Shown: positions 1 to 8,632 of the stretch, one piece after another
Layout of the letters: every line of letters starts with the position of its first letter
Numbering within the stretch: position 1 is the first letter of the stretch
Assembly (NCBI RefSeq): GCF_014836595.1
Contig: NZ_JACSQO010000011.1
Span: 7,546 to 71,545, forward strand
DNA length: 64,000 nucleotides
Source: Psychrobacillus faecigallinarum
GTDB taxonomy: Bacteria; Bacillota; Bacilli; Bacillales_A; Planococcaceae
Reading direction: 5' to 3'
Notes under the pieces: generated by a model
Told to the model about the DNA's origin: nothing
Seen by the model: only the letters and a program-made list of their open reading frames with translations
Databases searched by the model: none
Position numbers and translations under genes: made by a program

Positions 1-92
1 GGGATCAGTGAGACAGATAAGCCATCACTAACGACGCGTAAGCGACGGTGATGGCTTATTGCTCACCCCACCGAAAGTGTTCGACATCTACC
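1..92. repeat. Dispersed repeat, copy A
   Basis: The first 77 bases recur exactly at 226-302. Inside is an inverted repeat (AAGCCATCAC against GTGATGGCTT) that could form a hairpin. Compared with copy B this copy lacks about 12 bases after the CGAAAG block. The left edge is cut by the window. A more distant relative lies at 28781-28888. Confidence 0.85.
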
Positions 93-225
93 ATTTATTG
101 TTCATACATATCATATAAAATGTAGTGGATCGATTCTCATAATCATGTAATTTATTCATGAATAAATCCACACTACTGCTCCCTTACCGCACTCCATGAT
201 TGAAGTGGCAGGCGGCGACTCGGGT

Positions 226-327
226 GGGATCAGTGAGACAGATAAGCCATCACTAACGACGCGTAAGCGACGGTGATGGCTTATTGCTCACCCCACCGAA
301 AGCGTCCGACTAAAGCGGAAATCTACC
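226..327. repeat. Dispersed repeat, copy B, next to the serA stop
   Basis: Second copy of the element at the window start, identical for 77 bases, then ending in CCGACTAAAGCGGAAATC, a tail also seen in diverged form in the 28.8 kb copy. It abuts the end of serA, so its internal hairpin may serve as transcript end, although no clear T-run follows. This kind of element is common between genes in Planococcaceae genomes. Confidence 0.8.
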
Positions 328-330
328 ATC

Positions 331-1917
331 TTACAAATCAATTGGAGTTGCATCATATATATCTGCTAGTGCTTTTAATTTCTCAATTCCCTTCACTTCT
401 ACATGTTTGTCAATAGTAAGCATCATGATTGCATCACCACCGACCTCAGAACGTCCAACCTGCATCGTTGCAATGTTGATACCTTCCTCTGCAAGCAGCA
501 TACCTACACGTCCAATTGCACCAGGCTGGTCTTTATGACGGATAAACAATAAATACCCAGCAGGCACAACATCTACGATGAAATCATCTACACGAACGAT
601 ACGTCCACCCAGTCCATTTAATAATGTACCAGAAACTTTTCTTGACCCTGTAGCAGTTTTCACTTCTACAGTAATGAGACTAGTAAATCCTTTTGATTTT
701 GGAGTTTTTAATTCATTTACTGTTATTCCTAGACGATCCGCAAGGAACTTAGCGTTTACGTCATTAACAGATTCACCTAGTTTGCTTTTCAACAGACCTT
801 TTACCGCATTGCGGGATAATGGTCGCGCATCAAAATTAGCGAGCTCTCCAGCATAAGTAATATTTATTTCTTCTGGAGGGCCTTCAGTTAAGTCGCTGAG
901 AAATGAGCCCAACTGTTCAGTAAGATTGAAGTATGGCTCAATTTTTGCTAATACGTCTTTCGGTACAGAGGACAAGTTAACTGGATTTTTGACTATTCCT
1001 TCTGTTAAAAAGCTTACTACATCATATGACACGTCTATTGCTACAATTTCTTGTGCTTCTACTGTACTCGCACCTAAGTGAGGAGTAGCGATGACCTGTG
1101 GCAATGTTAAAAGTTTATGTTCTACGAATGGTTCTTCTTCAAACACGTCTAGTGCTGCTCCGGCAACTTTGCCTGACAAAATTGCATCGTATAAAGCCTC
1201 TTCATCAATAATTCCTCCACGAGCACAGTTGATGATTTGTACACCATCTTTCATTTTTGCAAATGCATCTTTATTAATGAGATGGCGTGTTTCTTTTAGT
1301 AATGGAGTATGTATGGTGATAAAATCAGCCGCTTTAATTACATCCTCAACCGTACCAAATTGCACACCTAGCTTTTCTGCTTTTTCGGGAGTTAAGAAAG
1401 GGTCATAAGCAATTACATTCATTCGTTGACCTTTCGCACGAACCGCAACCTCTTGACCGATTCTACCAAATCCAACGACACCTAATGTTTTGTTCTTTAC
1501 CTCTACCCCAATATAAGTTTTACGATCCCATTTCTTATTTTTCAATGAATGGAATGCTTGTGGAATCTTACGGGCAAGAGACATTAACATTGCAATAGTA
1601 TGCTCAGCTGCAGAGTTTGTGTTGCCATCTGGTGCATTAACTACAATAATTCCGCGCTCAGTTGCTGCCGGTAGATCAATATTGTCTACACCCACCCCTG
1701 CGCGACCAATAATTTTTAAATTTGTTGCTTTTTCGATGATTTCACGGGTAACCTGAGTTTGACTACGTACAAGCAACGCATCGAATTCACCAATTTTTTC
1801 TGCTAGTTGATCGGGAGTTAAGTCTGTATCTACTACTATCTTAAAGCCATCTGCTTCTCTTAATGGAAAAATACCATCCTCACTAAGTGGGTCACTGATT
1901 AAAATATTGTATGCCAT
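331..1917 (-). CDS. serA: D-3-phosphoglycerate dehydrogenase
   Basis: Catalyses the first step of serine synthesis, NAD-dependent oxidation of 3-phosphoglycerate to 3-phosphohydroxypyruvate, in the cytosol. At 528 residues it is the long form: a split substrate-binding domain around a Rossmann domain (GFGRIG at 149-154), catalytic Arg233 in CARGG, Glu near 262 and His280 in TPHLGAS, then an intervening domain and a C-terminal ACT domain (about 455-528) of the type that senses serine. An AAGGAG site lies 8 bases before the ATG. It is the second gene after an aminotransferase, 38 bases away, behind one T-box leader, so both should respond to the same uncharged tRNA. Identification is firm. Confidence 0.97.
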   Translation of the reverse strand: MAYNILISDPLSEDGIFPLREADGFKIVVDTDLTPDQLAEKIGEFDALLVRSQTQVTREIIEKATNLKIIGRAGVGVDNIDLPAATERGIIVVNAPDGNTNSAAEHTIAMLMSLARKIPQAFHSLKNKKWDRKTYIGVEVKNKTLGVVGFGRIGQEVAVRAKGQRMNVIAYDPFLTPEKAEKLGVQFGTVEDVIKAADFITIHTPLLKETRHLINKDAFAKMKDGVQIINCARGGIIDEEALYDAILSGKVAGAALDVFEEEPFVEHKLLTLPQVIATPHLGASTVEAQEIVAIDVSYDVVSFLTEGIVKNPVNLSSVPKDVLAKIEPYFNLTEQLGSFLSDLTEGPPEEINITYAGELANFDARPLSRNAVKGLLKSKLGESVNDVNAKFLADRLGITVNELKTPKSKGFTSLITVEVKTATGSRKVSGTLLNGLGGRIVRVDDFIVDVVPAGYLLFIRHKDQPGAIGRVGMLLAEEGINIATMQVGRSEVGGDAIMMLTIDKHVEVKGIEKLKALADIYDATPIDL

Positions 1918-1955
1918 GATCTTCTTCTCCTTTATCTTTGAAATGATTAAGTCTT

Positions 1956-3104
1956 TTATTGAGCCAAATAGACTTGCTGTGCTGCCGCTGTACCTTTTCC
2001 AAGCTCGATATTCTTACCTAGTTTCTTAAGAGCTACCTCAATTGCACTAATGATTTGTAACTGGTCTGCTGGAGAGCAATACCCCATATGCCCAATACGG
2101 AAAATCTTGCCGGTTAAATGCTGCTGACCTCCTGCTATAGAAATAGCAAATTCTTTTTTCAGAATCTTACGGAACTCCTCTGCATCAAAATCTTCCGGTT
2201 GAACCGCAGTAACTGTTGGAGAAGCATCTTCATCTGAAGTCAATAAAGGTATGCCTAATGCTTTGAAAGCAGCGCGTGTCATATCCTTCATTAGTGCATG
2301 TCGAGAATATACATTGTTTAGCCCCTCTGCTTCTAATAAACTTAAAACTTGCTCCAGCCCAAATAACAATGACAAAGCAGGTGTAAACGGTGTAGTATCT
2401 TTCAATAAATTATCTCTATATTTTTTTAGACTTAAATAAAATCTAGGCTGATCGTTTTCTTCAATGACTTTCCAAGCTTTTTCGCTAGCAGCTACAAAGG
2501 TTAATCCTGCTGGAAGCATGAATGCCTTTTGAGAACCAGTTACCATTACATCGATTCCCCACTCATCCATTTTTGTTTCTACTCCTGCCACACAAGAAAC
2601 TCCATCTACCACTATTAATGCATCTGAAACCTCTTGAACTGCTAAAGCTAGCTTATCAATTGGATTTAATACTCCAGTAGATGTCTCGCAATAAGTTGAA
2701 AAGACTACTTTTATTTCTGGATGCCCTGCTAGAAAAGCCTTTATTTCTTCAGGGTTTAATGCCTTTCCCCACTCAACATTCAATACGTGAACTTTAATGT
2801 TAAACGCTTCGCATATTTTAGTGAAACGATCTCCAAAGGCACCTGTTACGACAACAAGCACTTCCTCTCCTGGCTTCACTACATTTACAACTGCCGTTTC
2901 TAGTCCAGCTGTTCCACTCCCTGCAATAATGGCGACTTCTTGAGTCGTGCCAAAAACTTTTTTCAAGCCTGGAGCAATTTTCTTAAGCATATCCGAGGTT
3001 TCCTTGCCCCGGTGACCAATCATTGATTGGTTCATGGCTCTTTGCACACTTGGTGGAATTGGACTAGGTCCTGGAATACGTAAAATGGTTTGATCTTGAA
3101 GCAT
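1956..3104 (-). CDS. Pyridoxal-phosphate aminotransferase, serine/alanine-glyoxylate type
   Basis: Class V PLP aminotransferase of the alanine-glyoxylate/serine-pyruvate group, 382 residues. Lys193 in the TGSQKAF segment is the expected Schiff-base lysine, with the upstream VVDGVS Asp as cofactor partner. Known members move the amino group between alanine or serine and a keto acid; placed directly before serA it most likely supplies the transamination arm of serine synthesis, which is inference from context. I start it at the ATG behind TAAGGAGGAGAAAAATT, ten codons inside the longest reading frame, because the extra codons overlap the terminator of the leader. B. subtilis places its serC elsewhere, so this gene may stand in for serC. 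Confidence 0.88.
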   Translation of the reverse strand: MLQDQTILRIPGPSPIPPSVQRAMNQSMIGHRGKETSDMLKKIAPGLKKVFGTTQEVAIIAGSGTAGLETAVVNVVKPGEEVLVVVTGAFGDRFTKICEAFNIKVHVLNVEWGKALNPEEIKAFLAGHPEIKVVFSTYCETSTGVLNPIDKLALAVQEVSDALIVVDGVSCVAGVETKMDEWGIDVMVTGSQKAFMLPAGLTFVAASEKAWKVIEENDQPRFYLSLKKYRDNLLKDTTPFTPALSLLFGLEQVLSLLEAEGLNNVYSRHALMKDMTRAAFKALGIPLLTSDEDASPTVTAVQPEDFDAEEFRKILKKEFAISIAGGQQHLTGKIFRIGHMGYCSPADQLQIISAIEVALKKLGKNIELGKGTAAAQQVYLAQ

Positions 3105-3132
3105 AATTTTTCTCCTCCTTATTTTTAAAAAC

Positions 3133-3178
3133 AAAAAAGCCCTTCGTCCCCTACATAAAATGTAAGGGGCGAAGAGCT
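3133..3178 (-). terminator. T-box-controlled intrinsic terminator
   Basis: Hairpin with arms built from GCTCTTCGCCCCTTACAT and its complement, followed on the minus strand by TTTTTT. It sits between the T-box sequence and the aminotransferase start, as expected for transcription attenuation. Confidence 0.9.
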
Positions 3179-3400
3179 AAAAAACTCACGCGGTACCACC
3201 CAAATTTACTGCAAACGTTCTGCAGCCTCTTAGTTCATATGCTTAACGCGCATTCACGGATGAGCCTACTTTTTTCAGTTCACCGATTCAAGAGTGCTAC
3301 TTCACATACGAAATCACTGATTTGCACCAACCATCAGCTCTCTGTAGATTTACAAAATGCAAAGCTTATCTCTGTCAAAATCGTTTAACGCTTATTGAAT
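3179..3400 (-). promoter_or_regulatory. T-box leader, probably serine-responsive
   Basis: The minus strand carries TGGGTGGTACCGCGTGAG at 3187-3204, the canonical T-box that pairs with the acceptor end of an uncharged tRNA. Upstream are typical leader blocks, including an AGAGAG element and GGTTGGTGCAAATCAG of the stem I region. The terminator follows. Serine specificity is inferred from the serA context; I could not resolve the specifier codon by eye. Confidence 0.9.
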
Positions 3401-3407
3401 TAAACCT

Positions 3408-3436
3408 ATCATACTTAGGTTATTTTCAGTTGTCAA
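3408..3436 (-). promoter_or_regulatory. Sigma-A promoter of the aminotransferase-serA operon
   Basis: On the minus strand TTGACA (3431-3436) and TATGAT (3408-3413) are separated by exactly 17 bases. The start point would fall near 3400, giving a leader of about 300 nucleotides that contains the T-box. Confidence 0.85.
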
Positions 3437-3757
3437 TATAGTTTGAAAACTTGGAAACGCTATCATTTTTTTACAACGCTTATAAACCTTGATATAAAGC
3501 TATTTTCAAAAATAAAAAAATATTTAATCATTCGTATTTATAATATTTTTTGTGTTGTAATTTTGACATTATTAGTAAAACGAAACCAAAACACGAACTA
3601 TATTAAGTTAAAAAAATTAATCATACATATTATGAGTGATTATTTTAAAGAAATTAAGCCTTACATATTGACGTATAAGTTTAAAATTTGTACACTGTAT
3701 AAAATCATTTGTTTTTCCCATAAATACAAACAAACATAATAGTAAGGATTTGATGAG
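3437..3757 (+). promoter_or_regulatory. AT-rich gap with the likely aspartokinase promoter
   Basis: About 320 bases of very AT-rich sequence between divergent transcription units. A plausible promoter is TTGACG at 3668-3673 with TACACT at 3691-3696 (17-base spacer). The reading frames here lack ribosome binding sites and have no recognisable product. I see no lysine riboswitch. Confidence 0.45.
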
Positions 3758-5125
3758 ATGATCGTAAGTAAATTTGGAGGCACTTCAGTAGCTAGCGCAG
3801 AACAAATTAAAAAGGTCGCTAGCATCATAAAAGCTGATTCCAAAAGAAAATATGTAGTGGTTTCTGCTCCTGGCAAACGTTTCGAACAAGATCTGAAGGT
3901 GACAGACTTATTGATTAACCTTGCCTACGCAGCTTTAAATGGAGAAAATACAGAGCAATGCCTACACGCTGTAATAGACCGGTATAAGGAAATTGCGTTA
4001 GGGCTGAACTTAGAATTGCTCATTTGTGATGTGATTGAGAAGGATTTGCAATCCAGGCTTTCTATGGATCATTCAAATAAGGAATTATTTGTGGACTCTA
4101 TTAAAGCCAGTGGAGAGGACAATAATGCGAAGCTAATTTCTACTTATTTCACTAGTATTGGAATCCCAGCAAGATATATGTGTCCTAAATCAGCTGGATT
4201 GGTGATAAATGACTTTCCTGAACGGGCGATTGCCTTGCCAGAGGCTTACGAAAATCTTCAAAATAACTTACAAAATACAGCAGAAGTAATTGTTTTCCCT
4301 GGATTTTTTGGCTACACGAAGGATGGATTGCTCCGTACATTTGAAAGAGGTGGTTCAGATATAACCGGATCAATTTTAGCTGCATCCGTAAAAGCGGAAC
4401 TTTATGAGAATTTCACAGACGTAGATTCTGTTTTTTGCGCCAACCCGAAGGTAGTGAACTGTCCAGTTGAAATCGAGGAAATTACATATCGGGAAATGCG
4501 CGAGCTTTCTTATGCGGGATTCTCTGTGTTTCATGACGAGGCATTAATGCCTGTTTATAAGGCTAAAATTCCCGTTTGCATTAAGAATACGAACAATCCA
4601 TCGGCACCTGGTACGAAAATTGTTTCTTCCCGAAAAGTTAATCGTCGCCCGATTACTGGAATTTCAGCAGACAGTGGATTTTCTATTCTATATGTAAGTA
4701 AATATTTGATGAACCGAGAAATTGGTTTTGGACGTAAGCTACTACAAATTTTAGAGGAAGAGCATATTTCCTATGAGCATACTCCTTCTGGGTTAGATGA
4801 TATATCGGTTATCTTCCGAAGCCACCAACTGACACCTGAAAAAGAAAATAGAATCATAAAAAGGGTTACGGAGGAGCTGCATGCAGAGGATGCTCACTTC
4901 CGTCACGAGTTTTCCATGATTGTAATAGTTGGAGAAGGAATGAACAATAGTACAGGACTTGCTGCTAGAGCTGCTACTGCAATCGCTAGGACTGGTGCTA
5001 ATATCGAAATGATCAATCAAGGATCATCGGAGGTCAGCCTTTCCTTTGGCGTTCATCAAAGCAATGAAAACAAAATTCTTCAAGAGTTATATCAGGAATT
5101 TTTTGCATCTGTAACAATAGGATAA
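3758..5125 (+). CDS. yclM: Aspartokinase III-type aspartate kinase
   Basis: Phosphorylates aspartate, the entry to lysine, threonine, methionine and diaminopimelate synthesis. The monofunctional 455-residue protein opens with the kinase signature KFGGTS (5-10) and ends with tandem ACT domains (about 300-455) that bind effectors. Its length and organisation match B. subtilis YclM (454 residues), the aspartokinase inhibited jointly by lysine and threonine; the effectors here are inferred. An AAGGAT ribosome site precedes the ATG by about 9 bases. It is monocistronic, closed by a hairpin at 5148. dapF, further along the same pathway, lies at 17.2 kb. Confidence 0.93.
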   Translation: MIVSKFGGTSVASAEQIKKVASIIKADSKRKYVVVSAPGKRFEQDLKVTDLLINLAYAALNGENTEQCLHAVIDRYKEIALGLNLELLICDVIEKDLQSRLSMDHSNKELFVDSIKASGEDNNAKLISTYFTSIGIPARYMCPKSAGLVINDFPERAIALPEAYENLQNNLQNTAEVIVFPGFFGYTKDGLLRTFERGGSDITGSILAASVKAELYENFTDVDSVFCANPKVVNCPVEIEEITYREMRELSYAGFSVFHDEALMPVYKAKIPVCIKNTNNPSAPGTKIVSSRKVNRRPITGISADSGFSILYVSKYLMNREIGFGRKLLQILEEEHISYEHTPSGLDDISVIFRSHQLTPEKENRIIKRVTEELHAEDAHFRHEFSMIVIVGEGMNNSTGLAARAATAIARTGANIEMINQGSSEVSLSFGVHQSNENKILQELYQEFFASVTIG

Positions 5126-5147
5126 TTATTAAAATGACATCCGGTGG

Positions 5148-5200
5148 GCGTAGACAAAGTCTTAGTTTCAACTTTGTCTACGCTTAAGCTTTGCTTTTAA
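5148..5200 (+). terminator. Hairpin terminator after aspartokinase
   Basis: A perfect 13-base stem (GCGTAGACAAAGT with its complement, 5148-5183) around a 10-base loop, followed by a broken T-rich tail. It separates the convergent aspartokinase and SRPBCC genes. Confidence 0.75.
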
Positions 5201-5225
5201 GTAAAGGTGTTCAAGTAATTAATCC

Positions 5226-5669
5226 TTACAAATCTTCCTTGTATACAACTCCCTCTTCCAAATATATTTTAAGAAGCGTCATGGCCTCTCCCCATCCCAC
5301 CGCACAGTTAATGCATGTTTTTATATCCTTGTCTGAATTGGAATAGCCCACTTCTTTCAACATAATAAGTGTTCCTTTTTGATACGGTTCTAATTTAAAT
5401 TCCACGGTCGTGACCAACTCGCCCGGAGACCACTGGAAAACAAAGGATTCGTCCCTAACAGCTCTCAAAATTCTACCGCCATCCTCTAGTTCCAGCTTTT
5501 CCTGACCAAATCCATCCCATTTTAAGCGAATTTCTCCCGTGCCGTCTTGCTCCATATGAAGAGAAGTTTGATTGGTGAACCAAGCGTTCCATCCTTCTGC
5601 AGTTGAAAGAGTTTTAAATACTTTATCTATACTTACTTTGATATACGTTTGATGGTTAATTTCTGGCAT
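5226..5669 (-). CDS. SRPBCC (AHSA1-like) domain protein
   Basis: A single START-like/AHSA1 fold of 147 residues. It starts with the family pattern of a short strand followed by a VFKTLSTAEGWNAWFT helix and ends with WGEAMTLLKIYLEEG, the usual long C-terminal helix. Such proteins bind hydrophobic ligands or act as Hsp90 activators; no ligand can be named here. It lies 11 bases after the Nudix-GNAT gene on the same strand and is probably cotranscribed with it. An AGGAG site precedes the ATG. Confidence 0.85.
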   Translation of the reverse strand: MPEINHQTYIKVSIDKVFKTLSTAEGWNAWFTNQTSLHMEQDGTGEIRLKWDGFGQEKLELEDGGRILRAVRDESFVFQWSPGELVTTVEFKLEPYQKGTLIMLKEVGYSNSDKDIKTCINCAVGWGEAMTLLKIYLEEGVVYKEDL

Positions 5670-5680
5670 CGCTTCTTCTC

Positions 5681-6658
5681 CTATAATGATTGTAATTGGG
5701 CAAGACCAACATGCTTTTCGTAGGAAATAATGGTCATTTTTTCGTTGAGAACCTTTTGTTTACCAGTTCGAGCATAGCCCATCTTTTCATATAAATAACA
5801 ATTTCTTTCTTCTTGAAGAATTGTATCGAGCTCCCAGCTGTTCACTTCTGGATACATCATTTCTAGACGTTTCATCACGTTCTGAGCCAGTCCTCTTCCT
5901 TGATAACTATCTAAAATATTAATCATATGTAATCGCATGATATTTGGCGCTGTTTTGTACACATGTACACTACCAACTAATTTACCAGCCTCTAAAATCT
6001 TATAAAATGTCCCCTGAAGTAGGCGTTCAGTGAATCTTTCAAAGCTTTGCAATGCAGGGGTTGTTTGATGATCCTCGTATTTTGTATAAAGTGGTAAGAA
6101 AACTTGTTTTTGAAGTTCATATAGTTCTTCAGCATCTTCCATCTTTGCTTTATGCAAGGAAATTTTCGATTCAATTATTTCAAAGACATTTTCTAATATG
6201 TGATAAGCGATAAACTCTCCTCGGTTAACCATTTCTCTAATTTCCTCTATAGTTGCCCATTTGGCATCTGTCACTTCCTCGTATTGAAGCATTAAATCCT
6301 CTATCTTCACGTTCTTTCTTATTAGGTAGTTGTCATCAAAGCCTCTAGGGAATTTGACCGTAAATAAAATATCTGCCTGCTCCAATTCTATATCAATTCC
6401 CAGCTCTTCCTTTGTTTCTCGCACTGCTGCAATTTCAGTAGTTTCTCCGCTCAAAACAGAGCCTGCAGCTGCGCAATCCCACATATTCGGCCATCCCTTT
6501 TTCCACGGCTGACGTTTTTGAATCAAAAGCTGATTTTCATCATTCATAATCCAAACATGGACTACTTCATGAAATGTACCCTCCTCCATTTCCTCACCTC
6601 GAATATGAGTCATTCCTGTTCTCTCTCTAAAATTATTAAGCATGTCCCAAACTTCCAT
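5681..6658 (-). CDS. Nudix hydrolase fused to a GNAT acetyltransferase
   Basis: Two domains in 325 residues. Residues about 30-165 are a Nudix domain with a perfect Nudix box at 66-88 (G-x5-E-x7-RETKEELGI), of the type found in IPP-isomerase-like hydrolases with an HxVVHVWI entry. Residues about 175-315 are a GNAT domain with the acetyl-CoA-binding segment YQGRGLAQNV. Both appear intact. Substrates are unknown; a link between cleavage of a nucleotide-linked metabolite and acylation of a small molecule is only a guess. A GGTGGGA site precedes the ATG. It leads a two-gene unit with the SRPBCC protein. Confidence 0.88.
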   Translation of the reverse strand: MEVWDMLNNFRERTGMTHIRGEEMEEGTFHEVVHVWIMNDENQLLIQKRQPWKKGWPNMWDCAAAGSVLSGETTEIAAVRETKEELGIDIELEQADILFTVKFPRGFDDNYLIRKNVKIEDLMLQYEEVTDAKWATIEEIREMVNRGEFIAYHILENVFEIIESKISLHKAKMEDAEELYELQKQVFLPLYTKYEDHQTTPALQSFERFTERLLQGTFYKILEAGKLVGSVHVYKTAPNIMRLHMINILDSYQGRGLAQNVMKRLEMMYPEVNSWELDTILQEERNCYLYEKMGYARTGKQKVLNEKMTIISYEKHVGLAQLQSL

Positions 6659-6705
6659 ATTCCCACCAACCTTGTTATAGTTTAGAATAGTTTATCACAA
6701 TTTTG

Positions 6706-6734
6706 TTGACCATCAATAACAAATATGATATATT
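6706..6734 (+). promoter_or_regulatory. Sigma-A-type promoter for a plus-strand RNA
   Basis: TTGACC (6706-6711) and TATATT (6729-6734) with a 17-base spacer. Just downstream is the perfect palindrome TTGTTAACAA (6739-6748), which could be an operator. No plus-strand gene follows, which supports a non-coding transcript. Confidence 0.6.
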
Positions 6735-6739
6735 ATAGG

Positions 6740-7000
6740 TTGTTAACAATTTAGGTAGGACATAAAAGAGAAATCTGGCATTCTACTAACGTGTTTTTGA
6801 ACATACTTATTCACACTGGAGCGACTATAGGGTCGCAAGGACGTAAAAGCAGGAAGGGTTTATGTTGCTTAGGTTAGAAGACAACCAGTGGAACAATTTA
6901 CCGCGGCATTGAAAGCTTAAGTCTTTCATGGAAATTATTCCCCGAACATTCGGGATGAAATTTAAAAATTCAAAGATTATGTTTTACCTCATACAAAATC
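6740..7000 (+). ncRNA. Candidate structured non-coding RNA
   Basis: Between a promoter at 6706 and a strong inverted repeat at 7001 is a GC-richer block with nested complementarity. CACTGG (from 6812) pairs with CCAGTG (near 6890), enclosing GCGAC-TATAG-GGTCGC, AAGCA...TGCTT and GGTT-AGAAGAC-AACC: a multi-branch fold. Further hairpins follow (GAAAG...CTTTC, CCCCGAACATTCGGGG-like). No open reading frame with a ribosome site was found. I do not recognise it as 6S, SRP, tmRNA, RNase P or a known riboswitch. Both flanking genes are on the other strand, so it would act in trans or be an orphan element. Confidence 0.5.
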
Positions 7001-7031
7001 AAGGGCTGGTCTCCAATGGAGACCAGCCCTT
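7001..7031. terminator. Strong inverted repeat closing the RNA locus
   Basis: A perfect 14-base stem, AAGGGCTGGTCTCC and its complement, around a 3-base loop. Neither side has an unbroken T-run (TGTCCAATTT on plus, GATTTTG on minus), so termination is likely but not certain. Confidence 0.6.
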
Positions 7032-7051
7032 GTCCAATTTATCGGAAAATG

Positions 7052-7077
7052 AAAAAAGAGAGAGCGAAAAGCCCTCT
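7052..7077 (-). terminator. Terminator of the MFS gene
   Basis: On the minus strand AGAGGGC-TTTTC-GCTCTCT (one G-U pair) followed by CTTTTTT. It lies about 70 bases past the MFS stop codon. Confidence 0.7.
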
Positions 7078-7146
7078 TCTTCTCTTACATATTAGTGAAG
7101 GCTTATCTTCCTCGCTCTTCCCACTGTATAACAAGTTCCCTTCAGC

Positions 7147-8421
7147 TTAATTATTTTTCGCTTGTCTTTTATAATATTCTTTGAACGTAAGAAGATATAT
7201 GAACCCACTAAGCAGTGCCAGTACTGCTAGTATAACAAACGTCCAAGTGAAACCGATCCAAGTAACAAGTGGTAAAACAAGCGGGGCGATCGTTCTGCCT
7301 ATTGTGTATCGTAAGCTAGCAGCCGCAAAGTATTGTCCACGCATATCCTCTGGTGCAAGCTTAGATACAAAGCTTTCCTGCAATCCTACTGTAGCTAGTT
7401 CTCCTAATGTAAACACAGCCATAGCAAACAGGAAAACCCAGAAGTTCGCAGTCATTGGGAAGATGAGCATAGCAATAGCATATAAGAGAGACGAAAAAAA
7501 GAATACCTTGTGTTCTGGATATTTCGTCATCCAACGAGTTACAAACACCGTGAAAATGACTACTAATAAGCCGTTTTCAGATAACAGAATACCGAAAGAA
7601 CCCTCTCCAGTAATTGTCCATTCCCTGCCAAATAAATTACCAAGAACCTGGACATCAATGACATCCTTCATATAAACAGGAATAAGCATATCTAGCTGCA
7701 TATACGTCTGCGCTAGCAAAATCCCTGCTATTATAAATAGGAAAAACACTTTGTCCTTTACTATCAATCCGTATGCCTTCACTTGGTTGAGCACTACTTG
7801 AACCCAGCCGTTTCCGCCACTTTCTTTTAACTGTTGTTTTACCTCATCTGGTAATGTTTCCTCCGTCAGAAAACGTAATGCTAGACCTACTAAACAGAAG
7901 AGAATACCTGATACTAAAAGCAATAAGAAGCGATGATTAAAGAATAGGACTGCCCCTACTATCGGTCCAATTACGACAGATATATTAATAGATGTATAGA
8001 ATACGGAAAAAACCGTACTGCGATCCTTTTCTGGCACAACATCAGCAACAATTGCTTGACTTGCCGGGTGATAAAATGAACCACACATACCTGCGATAGT
8101 AAAGGCTACGAAGCTAAGCGTCGGTGATTCATACCAAGGTGAATTGGCGAAGGCAAATAAAATAAAAGCAAAACCTTCTGCGGTTGCAGAAAAAAATAAC
8201 ATCGTCCTTCTACCAAATCGATCCGCACAATAACCACCGATTAAATTAGCACCAACGGAAAATATTTGGGATATGACAAGCAGCAATCCTGCCATACTTG
8301 CCCCAAACTCATCTGCAAAGTATATAGCTAAAAACGGAAAGACCATCCAAAAGCTTAAATTACTAAAAAATTCACCAAATAAACGAACCTGTAAACTACG
8401 ATTCCAATCTCTAATTCTCAT
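7147..8421 (-). CDS. MFS transporter, multidrug-exporter-like
   Basis: Membrane protein of 424 residues with about 12 hydrophobic segments. The loop between helices 2 and 3 carries the MFS signature as GYCADRFGRR, and the fifth helix has the GPIVGAVLF segment typical of drug/proton antiporters. It resembles the YitG/YfmI/MdtH group. Substrate unknown. A GAGAGG site lies 8 bases before the ATG. It stands alone between terminators, so no operon partner hints at its cargo. Confidence 0.88.
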   Translation of the reverse strand: MRIRDWNRSLQVRLFGEFFSNLSFWMVFPFLAIYFADEFGASMAGLLLVISQIFSVGANLIGGYCADRFGRRTMLFFSATAEGFAFILFAFANSPWYESPTLSFVAFTIAGMCGSFYHPASQAIVADVVPEKDRSTVFSVFYTSINISVVIGPIVGAVLFFNHRFLLLLVSGILFCLVGLALRFLTEETLPDEVKQQLKESGGNGWVQVVLNQVKAYGLIVKDKVFFLFIIAGILLAQTYMQLDMLIPVYMKDVIDVQVLGNLFGREWTITGEGSFGILLSENGLLVVIFTVFVTRWMTKYPEHKVFFFSSLLYAIAMLIFPMTANFWVFLFAMAVFTLGELATVGLQESFVSKLAPEDMRGQYFAAASLRYTIGRTIAPLVLPLVTWIGFTWTFVILAVLALLSGFIYLLTFKEYYKRQAKNN

Positions 8422-8582
8422 GATGTTTACCTCTCAAATTATAAATTAAACGCTATCTCCCATATTATTTCGACATACGGAATAGATTTTTATATAGTTC
8501 TATAGTATTTTAAAAAATATAGCAGACTATATTCTATTAAGTTTGATCTGGTTTTATTAGGAAGAAAGAATTCGGCAAAAAT

Positions 8583-8620
8583 AAAAAAGTCATAAACCCT
8601 AGGATGGGTTTACGACTTTT
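8583..8620 (-). terminator. Terminator of the YbjQ-family gene
   Basis: Minus-strand stem AAAAGTCGTAAACCC with its near complement around ATCCTA, followed by TTTTTTA. It is 13 bases past the stop. Confidence 0.88.
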
Positions 8621-8632
8621 GACTGTAACCAA

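Noticed and set aside
3443..3739. Plus-strand frame of 98 codons in the AT-rich gap
   Set aside because: No ribosome site, low-complexity Ile/Lys-rich product and overlap with the promoter of aspartokinase.
3758..5125. Lysine riboswitch before aspartokinase
   Set aside because: The upstream gap is AT-rich and lacks the conserved lysine aptamer blocks.
6812..6900. Match of the structured RNA to a c-di-GMP-I riboswitch
   Set aside because: GGACGTAAAAGC resembles GGACGCAAAGC of that class, but the GGCAAACC part and the GAAA tetraloop are missing and no plus-strand gene follows.
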